Shown: positions 1 to 5,372 of the stretch, one piece after another
How the letters are laid out: every line of letters begins with the position of its first letter
Position numbering within the stretch: position 1 is the first letter of the stretch
Assembly: GCA_002254385.1 (NCBI GenBank)
Contig: NJDO01000082.1
Coordinates: forward strand, 1 to 7,901
Reading direction: 5' to 3'
DNA length: 7,901 nt
From: Thermoplasmatales archaeon ex4484_6
GTDB lineage: Archaea; Thermoplasmatota; Penumbrarchaeia; Penumbrarchaeales; Penumbrarchaeaceae
Program-made: the position numbers and the translations under genes
Notes under the pieces: model-generated
Told to the model about the DNA's origin: nothing
Seen by the model: only the letters and a program-made list of their open reading frames with translations
Databases searched by the model: none

Positions 1-186
1 ATTTCTTCACGCTTTATGGACAGATACGGAAAAACCGGTTAGTATATGTAACAATTCCGGTATTTCAAATATATTGCCGATTAATGGTTGAAAAAGGACA
101 ATATGTATGGAGATCCGGGAATTTCCGTGACAGGCAGGTGTGTTCCCGCCGGAAATCGGCATGCACGTCTTATTCCCCTGGAACAT

Positions 187-198
187 AGGTATATTACC
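187..198 (+). promoter_or_regulatory. Likely TATA box for the 45-residue ORF
   Basis: The sequence GGTATATTACC is an AT-rich core with short inverted arms (GGTA/TACC around TAT). Its centre lies about 26 nt before position 219, which would give a leader of about 13 nt carrying the GGAGGT ribosome-binding site at 220-225 and the ATG at 232. Other AT-rich candidates further left (TATATGTAA near 44-52, AAATATATT near 67-75) would give a much longer, structured leader. The choice is inference from archaeal promoter spacing. Confidence 0.4.
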
Positions 199-231
199 AT
201 CAAGGGGGGTAATGAACACGGAGGTTCGAAG

Positions 232-369
232 ATGAAGAAGAAGGCAGTGGAAGCGACGGACTACGAAAAGGTAATCATATATCCATCCGAGATCGAGGAA
301 TCAAGGGTAAGAAAGCTGCTGGAGGTCATGGCAGAGCTGGATATACCCGTGTTCTACGAACAGTATTGA
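232..369 (+). CDS. Hypothetical 45-residue protein
   Basis: I do not recognise this protein. The ATG at 232 is chosen because GGAGGT lies at 220-225, six bases upstream. The frame stays open further upstream (ATG at 88), but that extension has no ribosome-binding site and an unlikely composition. The product begins with a run of lysines and is charged and soluble, with no membrane segment and no cysteine. Around residues 13-18 (KVIIYP) there is a likely beta strand, followed by a helix (about 19-36, SEIEESRVRKLLEVMAEL) and a second strand near the C-terminus (IPVFYEQY). This strand-helix-strand pattern would suit a tiny alpha/beta fold or a partner-binding protein. Codon choice (GAG, CTG, AGG, ATA) matches its neighbours, supporting real coding. 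It stands alone and converges with pheS, whose stop is 38 bp away. Whether it is expressed is uncertain. Confidence 0.55.
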   Translation: MKKKAVEATDYEKVIIYPSEIEESRVRKLLEVMAELDIPVFYEQY

Positions 370-407
370 TCGATGCCATCAACCAGGCCGTCAGGGGAAT
401 CGGAAGC

Positions 408-1964
408 TCAAACGAATGGAGCGGACCTCAGCCAGTCCATATCGGAAATATAGAGGTCCCTTATGTCCTTCCTGCCCAGGACCATCATGGCGAGCCTCTC
501 CAGTCCCAACCCCCAGGCCAGGACGGGATCATCTATACCTGCGGGTTGTGTCACCTCGGGTCTGAAAATGCCGGCTCCCCCCAGTTCCATCCATTTTCCG
601 TTGAAATGGACATCCACCTCAAGGGAAGGTTCGGTATACGGGAAATAACCGGGCCTCACCCGGATATCCTCGAACCCCATCCGGGCGTAGAATTCCCTCA
701 GCAGACCCACGAGCATGTCCATGGAAGCTCCCTCCTCCACCAGAATTCCCTCTATCTGGTGGAACTCGGGAAGATGGGTCGAGTCGATGGACTCGTTCCG
801 GAATACCTTCTCGATGGAGAACACCTTGATCGGGGGTTTCGGGTTGTTGAAGCAGTATCTGATCGTATTGACCGTCGTATGGGTCCTCAATATCGCCCGG
901 TCCGCCTTCTCCTTGGACCATCTGTATCCCCATCCGGTTGATCCCGTTTCACCGCCGTTCTCGTGAACGCTGGCGAACAGTTCGTAAGGGTCCATGTCCT
1001 TGTCCTCGACAAGACCGAGCGGGTCCAGCGGTGACACCGTTCGGATGTAGAATGTGTCCTGTTCCTCCCTTGCCGGGTGGTCCTGGGGTATGAAGAGCGC
1101 ATCCATATTCCACAGTTCCAGTTCGGCATAGTTGCCGGTGATCTCGGAGAATCCCATGTCAAGGAATATCCTTCTTATCCTCTCGATGATGTGGGTCAGG
1201 GGATGCACCCTGCCCGAATCGGGGGTGGTGGCAAATGTGTTCACGTCATACCGCCTGAACTCGACATCCTTCCATTTGCCGGACCTCATCATCTCGGAGG
1301 TAAGATTGGTGACCTCCCTCTTCAGTTCGAGACCCGATTCCGCCACTTTTCTTCCCAGATCGGTGAGTTCCAATCTTCTCAGGACCTCCTCCCTTTCGGT
1401 GATCACGTCCTTCCTTCCCTTGAGGTCCTTCAGCACATCCGCGGGAATGTCCCCCGCATCCATTTCCTTGCGGGACAGAATGTCGATTATCTTCTCGTCC
1501 TCTCCCTTCTTTCCAGACATCTTCTTTCCTGTCTCGGTCATTACCAGGAATGTCTGCCCCCCCTCCTTCCTTACACGGGCCCATCTCTTCCTGTTCAGCC
1601 ATCCGATGGCTATGCCGATCTCCTGCCTGGAGAACTTTCCCTTCTCCTCCAGCTCCTCGAGGCTGGCAGCGCCGTCATGTTTGGCAAGATATTCGAGCAC
1701 CCTTCTTTCCGGAAGGCCCGAGACCGCATAGGTCCTTCTCCCGAGCGAGATCCTGCGGAGGAATTCCTCGCTTATCTTCACAAGGCCCTTTGACCGGAGC
1801 CAGGAAGCCGCGTTCATCACCTCCACCTCTTTCGAGAACCCGCCCTTCCTGACGGCCTTGTCGGGTCTGAGGGACCTCTCGTCCCTGAGAGCCAGAAGGA
1901 GCCTCTTCTCGTTGAGGCTCAGCTCCTCCCTTATCCTGTCGATGTCCTCATTCTGTCCTGCCAT
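408..1964 (-). CDS. pheS: Phenylalanyl-tRNA synthetase, alpha subunit
   Basis: This is the catalytic chain of the cytoplasmic alpha2-beta2 enzyme that charges tRNA-Phe with phenylalanine using ATP. From the ATG at 1964 it has 518 residues, normal for the archaeal/eukaryotic form. The N-terminal ~220 residues are charged, helical, winged-helix-like segments. The class II synthetase core starts near residue 253 (HPLTHIIERIRRIF, ending in MGF). Motif 2 lies around residues 386-406 (KVFRNESID, then EFHQIEG), and motif 3 near 483-490 (AWGLGLERLAM). The segment WNMDALFIPQDHPAR (about 285-299) and the THTT stretch near 361 are also typical of PheS. A GTG 10 codons upstream (1994) is in frame, but a TATA-like TTAAATAT at 2005-1998 puts transcription start near 1975, downstream of that GTG, so the ATG is preferred. 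No Shine-Dalgarno is visible. The beta chain (pheT) is not in the window. Identification is firm; only the start is open. Confidence 0.96.
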   Translation of the reverse strand: MAGQNEDIDRIREELSLNEKRLLLALRDERSLRPDKAVRKGGFSKEVEVMNAASWLRSKGLVKISEEFLRRISLGRRTYAVSGLPERRVLEYLAKHDGAASLEELEEKGKFSRQEIGIAIGWLNRKRWARVRKEGGQTFLVMTETGKKMSGKKGEDEKIIDILSRKEMDAGDIPADVLKDLKGRKDVITEREEVLRRLELTDLGRKVAESGLELKREVTNLTSEMMRSGKWKDVEFRRYDVNTFATTPDSGRVHPLTHIIERIRRIFLDMGFSEITGNYAELELWNMDALFIPQDHPAREEQDTFYIRTVSPLDPLGLVEDKDMDPYELFASVHENGGETGSTGWGYRWSKEKADRAILRTHTTVNTIRYCFNNPKPPIKVFSIEKVFRNESIDSTHLPEFHQIEGILVEEGASMDMLVGLLREFYARMGFEDIRVRPGYFPYTEPSLEVDVHFNGKWMELGGAGIFRPEVTQPAGIDDPVLAWGLGLERLAMMVLGRKDIRDLYISDMDWLRSAPFV

Positions 1965-1997
1965 TATCGCACGCTCACGAACACCGGATTGCACCGG

Positions 1998-2005
1998 ATA
2001 TTTAA
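1998..2005 (-). promoter_or_regulatory. Likely TATA box for pheS
   Basis: Read on the minus strand this is TTAAATAT, overlapping the TAA stop of the CYTH gene (2004-2002). Transcription starting about 26 nt downstream would begin near 1975, giving a leader of roughly 11 nt before the ATG at 1964. This suggests pheS can be transcribed on its own rather than only by read-through from the CYTH gene. Inferred from composition and spacing. Confidence 0.45.
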
Positions 2006-2577
2006 TTCAGTTTCTCCATGAGGAGCTCCATGTAGGACCTCCTTTCCGTTTTCTCGAATCCCAGCTCCCGGGCGATATCGAGGAGCCTCTCTTCGGGTCC
2101 CTTCACTTCACCGCTCTTCATCTCCAGTTCAAGAAAGCATCCAAGGTCGGATACCATGTCTATGCTTGCCTCCACCTCGTCCTTGATGTATGTCCTTCTC
2201 TCCTTGTCGACTATTATGACCTTCGAGAAGCCCAGTCTGTAGAGTAGCTCCCTCATCCCCTCGATCCCAGGGATCCGGATCTCTATCTCGTCCCTGGACT
2301 TGGACCTGCTGGACAGTTTCGGACCCTTGTAGGTGATGAAGGTATCCGTTCTTCCCGAGTCCATATCCTTGACCGTTCTTATCCTCAGTGCCTCGTCTGT
2401 CTCTCCGAGGTCCCTGCAGGGGTGAGATAGGTAGAGGTCCCTCTGCATCATGTGTCTGTCTCTTTCGAAACCATGCTCCTCGAGCAGTTCGGCAGCTTCC
2501 CCTGCGGCCCTCTCCTGCAGGCCCGAAATGGGGCTGTCGGAAAGCCCGATCTTGATCTCTATCTCCTTCGGGTCCAT
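2002..2577 (-). CDS. CYTH-superfamily (CyaB / thiamine-triphosphatase-like) protein
   Basis: This is a small triphosphate-tunnel enzyme of the CYTH superfamily, which contains class IV adenylate cyclases (CyaB), thiamine triphosphatases and inorganic triphosphatases. The signature ExExK is present as EIEIK at residues 5-9. Other expected elements follow in order: HMMQRDLYLSHP (42-53), ALRIR (63-67) for phosphate binding, TYKGP (82-86), EIEI (97-100), the VDKERRTY segment (about 123-130), EASID (136-140), and the acidic strand FLELEM near 148-153. At 191 residues it has the family's usual length, and all these charged positions are intact. The ATG at 2577 is chosen because the product then begins MDPKEIEIK, as in relatives, and a TATA-like CCTATAGGA (2614-2606) fits a short leader. 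An in-frame ATG at 2601 would add eight residues. The true substrate cannot be told from sequence: cyclase activity is only one option, and many archaeal members may be triphosphatases. It lies 37 bp upstream of pheS. Confidence 0.88.
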   Translation of the reverse strand: MDPKEIEIKIGLSDSPISGLQERAAGEAAELLEEHGFERDRHMMQRDLYLSHPCRDLGETDEALRIRTVKDMDSGRTDTFITYKGPKLSSRSKSRDEIEIRIPGIEGMRELLYRLGFSKVIIVDKERRTYIKDEVEASIDMVSDLGCFLELEMKSGEVKGPEERLLDIARELGFEKTERRSYMELLMEKLN

Positions 2578-2605
2578 GGGGAGGGATTCGGGACATTGCA
2601 TAAAA

Positions 2606-2615
2606 TCCTATAGGG
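2606..2615 (-). promoter_or_regulatory. Possible TATA box for the CYTH gene
   Basis: On the minus strand this reads CCCTATAGGA. Transcription about 26 nt downstream would start near 2584, just ahead of the ATG at 2577. A second candidate, GGTATTATT at 2657-2649, would start transcription near 2627, ahead of the alternative ATG at 2601. No ribosome-binding site precedes either ATG, in keeping with leaderless or short-leader transcripts. Confidence 0.35.
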
Positions 2616-2634
2616 AGCAGTCCGGGTTCGGCGG

Positions 2635-2650
2635 TTCGTTGGGAAACGAA
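2635..2650. promoter_or_regulatory. Perfect inverted repeat between divergent genes, candidate operator
   Basis: TTCGTT and AACGAA (2635-2640 and 2645-2650) form perfect 6-bp arms separated by GGGA. The repeat lies between the divergent CYTH and aminopeptidase genes and next to two TATA-like boxes, where a dimeric regulator could affect both promoters. A small RNA hairpin is the alternative. Function is inferred only from position and symmetry. Confidence 0.3.
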
Positions 2651-2666
2651 TAATACCATCCGCATC

Positions 2667-2674
2667 GTTATACC
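2667..2674 (+). promoter_or_regulatory. Likely TATA box for the M18 aminopeptidase gene
   Basis: GTTATACC is centred about 26-27 nt before the ATG at 2697, exactly the spacing that gives a leaderless archaeal transcript. A weak AGGGGT at 2684-2689 could instead act as a ribosome-binding site if transcription starts earlier, from the AATAATACC box near 2649-2657. Confidence 0.4.
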
Positions 2675-2696
2675 GGATGTCACAGGGGTATTCTCA

Positions 2697-4127
2697 ATGT
2701 CGAACAAGAGGAACATATCGGCCAGGGAATCCGAGCTCGGATTGAAGAGGGAGCCCATACTCGGGAGCCTCACAAAGGAGCAGAGGAGAGAGATGGAGGA
2801 GCTGTCCAGGGAATACATGGAATTCATCGGCAGGGCAAAGACCGAGAGGATGTCGACCGAGATGATCGTCGCCATCCTGGAGCGCTCGGGCTTCAGGCCC
2901 ATGGACAGGGTGAAGAGATGGAGGGCCGGGACGAAGGTGTACATGGTCAACAGGGGAAAGAACGTCGCGGCCTGCGTTCTGGGAAAGGATGACCTGACCG
3001 AGGGGGCGAACCTCGTTGCCGCCCATGCCGATGCGCCCAGGCTGGATCTCAAGCAGAACCCCCTGTACGAGGACGCGGATACGAAGCTCGCCCTGTTGAA
3101 GACCCATTATTACGGTGGAATAAAGAAGTACCAGTGGGTGAACATCCCTCTTGCACTTCACGGCAAGGTGATACTTGCTAACGGAAAGGAGGTGGAGATA
3201 CACATCGGGGAGTCGGACAAGGACCCGGTGTTCACTATCTGCGATCTTCTTCCGCATCTCTACAGGAAGAAACAGGCGGACAGGAAGCTGTCGGAGGGAA
3301 TATCGGGGGAGGAGCTCCACGTGCTTCTGGCATCGATGCCCTATGATGACCGGAAGGCCAAGAAGAAGGTCAAGCTGTGGGTCCTGGACCATCTGAACAA
3401 GGAATACGGGATGGTGGAGGAGGATTTCGTGTCGGCGGAGATAGAGGTGGTCCCGGCCGGTCCCGCAAGGGAGGTGGGATTCGACAGGTCAATGATAGGG
3501 GCCTACGGACAGGACGACCGTATCTGCGCATTCACCTGCATAAAGGCCATCACCGAGATCGGGATCCCGAAGAGAACGGCCATCGCACTCGTGATCGACA
3601 AGGAGGAGATCGGCTCCGATGGTCCGACCTCCATCAAATCCAGGTTTCTGGAGGAGGTGTTCTCCTTTCTGCTTGAGCTGAAAGAACCCGATTACCCCGA
3701 CAGGAAGCTTCGCAGGGCCCTATCGGCAACGTACGCCATATCATCGGATGTCAACGGCGCGGTAAACCCCATGTACAAGGATGTCCACGAACTCCAGAAT
3801 GCCGCAAGATTGGGACTCGGCATATGTCTCACGAAGTACACGGGTTCGGGAGGGAAGTATTCCTCGAATGATGCGAGCGCCGAGTTCATGGCAGTGATAA
3901 GAAGGACACTCAACGGGGCAGGCATCCCGTGGCAGACGGGTGAGCTTGGAAAGGTGGATGAAGGGGGAGGGGGCACCATTGCAAAATTCCTGGCGGAGCA
4001 CAATATGGATGTGGTGGATGCGGGCCCCGCGCTTCTTTCGATGCATTCCCCCATGGAGATATCCTCCAAGGCGGATATATGGTCCACATATGGGGCCTAC
4101 AAGGCCTTCTACGAAATGAAAGGATAG
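2697..4127 (+). CDS. M18-family zinc aminopeptidase
   Basis: This is a cytosolic dizinc metallo-aminopeptidase of family M18 (aspartyl aminopeptidase / aminopeptidase I type), which removes N-terminal residues from peptides and normally forms large multimers. At 476 residues it has the length of prokaryotic M18 enzymes. All metal and catalytic residues are visible: His110 and Asp112 in HADAPRLDLKQ, the bridging Asp in GQDDR (273-274), the catalytic Glu303 and adjacent ligand Glu304 in DKEEIGSDGPT, Asp351 in ISSDVNG, and His450 in LLSMHSPMEI. The glycine-rich GKVDEGGGGT stretch (418-427) is also present. No signal peptide or membrane segment is seen. The ATG at 2697 fits a TATA box 26-27 nt upstream. 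It is transcribed alone, divergently from the CYTH gene, and ends in TAG just before a hairpin. Substrate preference (acidic or broader) cannot be assigned. The role is probably peptide recycling. Confidence 0.95.
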   Translation: MSNKRNISARESELGLKREPILGSLTKEQRREMEELSREYMEFIGRAKTERMSTEMIVAILERSGFRPMDRVKRWRAGTKVYMVNRGKNVAACVLGKDDLTEGANLVAAHADAPRLDLKQNPLYEDADTKLALLKTHYYGGIKKYQWVNIPLALHGKVILANGKEVEIHIGESDKDPVFTICDLLPHLYRKKQADRKLSEGISGEELHVLLASMPYDDRKAKKKVKLWVLDHLNKEYGMVEEDFVSAEIEVVPAGPAREVGFDRSMIGAYGQDDRICAFTCIKAITEIGIPKRTAIALVIDKEEIGSDGPTSIKSRFLEEVFSFLLELKEPDYPDRKLRRALSATYAISSDVNGAVNPMYKDVHELQNAARLGLGICLTKYTGSGGKYSSNDASAEFMAVIRRTLNGAGIPWQTGELGKVDEGGGGTIAKFLAEHNMDVVDAGPALLSMHSPMEISSKADIWSTYGAYKAFYEMKG

Positions 4128-4131
4128 AACC

Positions 4132-4148
4132 CCCGGTCACCGACCGGG
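4132..4148 (+). terminator. Hairpin just after the aminopeptidase stop
   Basis: CCCGGTC (4132-4138) and GACCGGG (4142-4148) make a perfect 7-bp stem with a three-base ACC loop, starting four bases after the stop codon. A second small inverted repeat, ATGAG/CTCAT (4149-4153, 4158-4162), abuts it. A pyrimidine-rich stretch with TTTT follows near 4180-4208. It may end transcription or protect the mRNA 3' end. There is no immediate T run, so it is not a classical bacterial terminator. Confidence 0.45.
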
Positions 4149-4260
4149 ATGAGCACTCTCATGCGGTGTCCCGCAATGGATCCTTCTGGTTTTCCCTCTC
4201 CTCCTGTCCGGGTATCCGGCAAGGGTGGGAAGCCAACAATGTGAAAGGATGGTTCGATCT

Positions 4261-4274
4261 ATCCGGTTCCGGAT
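4261..4274 (-). terminator. Possible 3' hairpin after the ferredoxin gene
   Basis: ATCCGG and CCGGAT (4261-4266, 4269-4274) are perfect 6-bp arms separated by only two bases, located four bases beyond the ferredoxin stop codon on the minus strand. A short T-rich stretch (CCTTTC) follows on that strand. The two-base loop means at most about five pairs would form in RNA. Weak evidence for a termination or processing site. Confidence 0.3.
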
Positions 4275-4278
4275 CCGA

Positions 4279-4449
4279 TCAAAGGGACATTGCCTGCACG
4301 GGGCATACCGCCACGCAGGCGCCGCAGTCCACGCAGACTGCCGGATCTACCACCGATTTCCCATCCACCATGGTCAATGCCCCTACAGGGCATGTGCCAA
4401 CGCAAGCTCCGCATCCGATGCAGGTTTCCTTGTCGATCTTTACTGCCAT
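4279..4449 (-). CDS. 2x[4Fe-4S] ferredoxin
   Basis: This is a 56-residue bacterial-type ferredoxin, a small cytosolic electron carrier. Two cluster motifs are complete: Cys10-x2-Cys13-x2-Cys16-x3-Cys20-Pro, and Cys39-x2-Cys42-x2-Cys45-x3-Cys49-Pro. In the usual cross-over arrangement, the first three cysteines of one motif and the last of the other hold each cluster. The start at 4449 is supported by GAGGTG at 4460-4455 and by a product that opens MAVKIDKETC, as standard small ferredoxins do. The frame is open upstream to about 4545, but that extension has no family similarity and lies over the promoter. The gene sits downstream of the metallophosphoesterase on the same strand, about 90 bp away, with its own TATA box, so it is probably transcribed alone. 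The partner oxidoreductase is not in the window. The identification is firm. Confidence 0.95.
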   Translation of the reverse strand: MAVKIDKETCIGCGACVGTCPVGALTMVDGKSVVDPAVCVDCGACVAVCPVQAMSL

Positions 4450-4466
4450 GATCACACCTCGATGTG

Positions 4467-4488
4467 GGTCCCGGAAGGGACCGGTCCC
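4467..4488 (-). promoter_or_regulatory. Overlapping inverted repeats in the ferredoxin leader
   Basis: GGGACCGGTCCC at 4477-4488 is a perfect 12-bp palindrome. Its GGGACC half also pairs with GGTCCC at 4467-4472 across a four-base loop (GGAA on the plus strand, TTCC in the mRNA). The two structures share sequence and are mutually exclusive. Expected transcription start is near 4480, inside the palindrome. It could be a repressor site at the start point or a 5' mRNA hairpin upstream of the ribosome-binding site (4460-4455). Confidence 0.4.
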
Positions 4489-4502
4489 GTTATCGGATAT
4501 TC

Positions 4503-4511
4503 TTATTAAAA
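4503..4511 (-). promoter_or_regulatory. TATA box of the ferredoxin gene
   Basis: The minus strand reads TTTTAATAA, the most AT-rich stretch of the region, preceded by AACG as a possible BRE. It is centred about 27 nt before position 4480, giving a leader of about 30 nt that carries the GAGGTG ribosome-binding site. It supports separate transcription from the upstream metallophosphoesterase gene. Confidence 0.5.
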
Positions 4512-4541
4512 CGTTGCTGGTAACGGACAGCCTCTGACCCA

Positions 4542-5351
4542 TCACTTTCCGAGGATTGCGTGTTCAAGGGACAGGTCCCCTTCCCTGAAGGATGCGATGA
4601 TGCATGTCGGAGCATCCCATCTCCTGCCGGGGTTCGCTATCAGGGTCCCGGACATGCTGCATACGGCCTTTCCCGATATGAACGGCGCCTCATGTATGTG
4701 CCCCGAGAGGACCGCAAGAGGGTGTTCTTCCCTGATGATCTCCGTCAGGTCCCGGGAGCCGAGATGACGGCCGCCCCCGGAGATATCGGCACACGTTCCG
4801 AAAGGCGGCCCGTGGGAAACGAGGATCCTTCCCTTGAGGGGGCCGAGTTTCAGCAGTTCCTCCCGAATGGTCTCTCTCCCCTTGATCGAGCACTCCTCCA
4901 TGCCGCGATCTCCCGAGCAGAGTCCATTCATGCTCCCTCCCCTTTCTGATCCGCGGCCTGAGCTTTCCGGTCTCTCCCAGTCCTTTATTATGAAGGGAGT
5001 GGGGGGAACGAAGGAAAACCCTATCAGTTCCGCTCCGTCATCGAGGGTCACCGGTTCCTTACCCAGGGGCAGTATGGATGGGCAGAGTTCCGGAAGCTTC
5101 TCCGCTGTGGACCTCCAATCGTTGTTTCCGAAGATCGTGAGAACATCGCCCCTGTAGCGGGATATCACCGGCCGGAGCCTGTCCCTGAGGAACACCTCCT
5201 GCGAATGGGGGTCGTTCCCCGAACCCGACCTGAACAGGTCCCCTCCTAGGACAAGCGGCGGATATCCCTCATCGCTACCTTTTTTCATCAGTGCTTCCAT
5301 TGCGGATATGTCACCATGGATGTCCGCTGCAAAGATGAACGAGATGTCCAT
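4542..5351 (-). CDS. Calcineurin-like metallophosphoesterase (Icc-related)
   Basis: This is a dinuclear-metal phosphoesterase of the predicted Icc-related type, hydrolysing phosphomonoesters or phosphodiesters; the substrate is unknown. At 269 residues it contains the standard series of blocks: Asp10 and His12 in DIHGD, Asp38 in GGDLF, Asn76 in GNND (75-78), His180 in SHGPPFGT, and His218 and His220 in SGHIHEA. The HGPPFGT...GS...GHIHE layout resembles the group of archaeal Icc-related phosphoesterases. GNND stands where many relatives have GNH(D/E) or GNCD, so the usual histidine next to the metal-binding asparagine is absent. Residues about 125-160 form a polar, Gly/Ser/Arg-rich insertion, probably a surface loop. 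No signal peptide or membrane segment is present. The ATG at 5351 lacks a ribosome-binding site, suggesting a short or absent leader. The gene is divergent from the AGT-EndoV gene with 21 bp between the starts. Confidence 0.88.
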   Translation of the reverse strand: MDISFIFAADIHGDISAMEALMKKGSDEGYPPLVLGGDLFRSGSGNDPHSQEVFLRDRLRPVISRYRGDVLTIFGNNDWRSTAEKLPELCPSILPLGKEPVTLDDGAELIGFSFVPPTPFIIKDWERPESSGRGSERGGSMNGLCSGDRGMEECSIKGRETIREELLKLGPLKGRILVSHGPPFGTCADISGGGRHLGSRDLTEIIREEHPLAVLSGHIHEAPFISGKAVCSMSGTLIANPGRRWDAPTCIIASFREGDLSLEHAILGK

Positions 5352-5372
5352 GGTGGGTGAAGGTGGAGCTTG

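Noticed and set aside
3..188. Plus-strand frame open from the window edge, possibly the end of an upstream gene
   Set aside because: Its translation is rich in Arg, Cys and Tyr with unusual codons and matches nothing I know. A true upstream gene cannot be excluded but is not supported.
7..219. 70-codon minus-strand frame at the left edge
   Set aside because: No ribosome-binding site, composition unlike the other proteins, and it overlies the AT-rich promoter region.
366..1793. Long plus-strand open frames (191, 238 and 199 codons) opposite pheS
   Set aside because: They lie wholly antisense to an unambiguous pheS, have no family-like motifs, and arise from its codon bias.
2129..3392. Minus-strand open frames of 307 and 232 codons over the CYTH gene, divergent region and aminopeptidase start
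   Set aside because: They cover two well-supported genes and their promoters, with low-complexity, Arg/Pro/Leu-rich translation and no recognisable domain.
4125..4127. TAG stops on the aminopeptidase and AGT-EndoV genes, considered as possible pyrrolysine codons
   Set aside because: Both proteins already have full family length at the TAG, and the read-through sequences look non-coding.
4079..4537. 152-codon plus-strand frame from the aminopeptidase end across the ferredoxin
   Set aside because: It begins inside the aminopeptidase gene and runs antisense to the ferredoxin; the His/Thr/Gln-rich product is the mirror of the Cys motifs.
4450..4545. 32-residue N-terminal extension of the ferredoxin
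   Set aside because: It covers the TATA box and palindromic leader, and the internal ATG has a proper GAGGTG site and a typical ferredoxin N-terminus.
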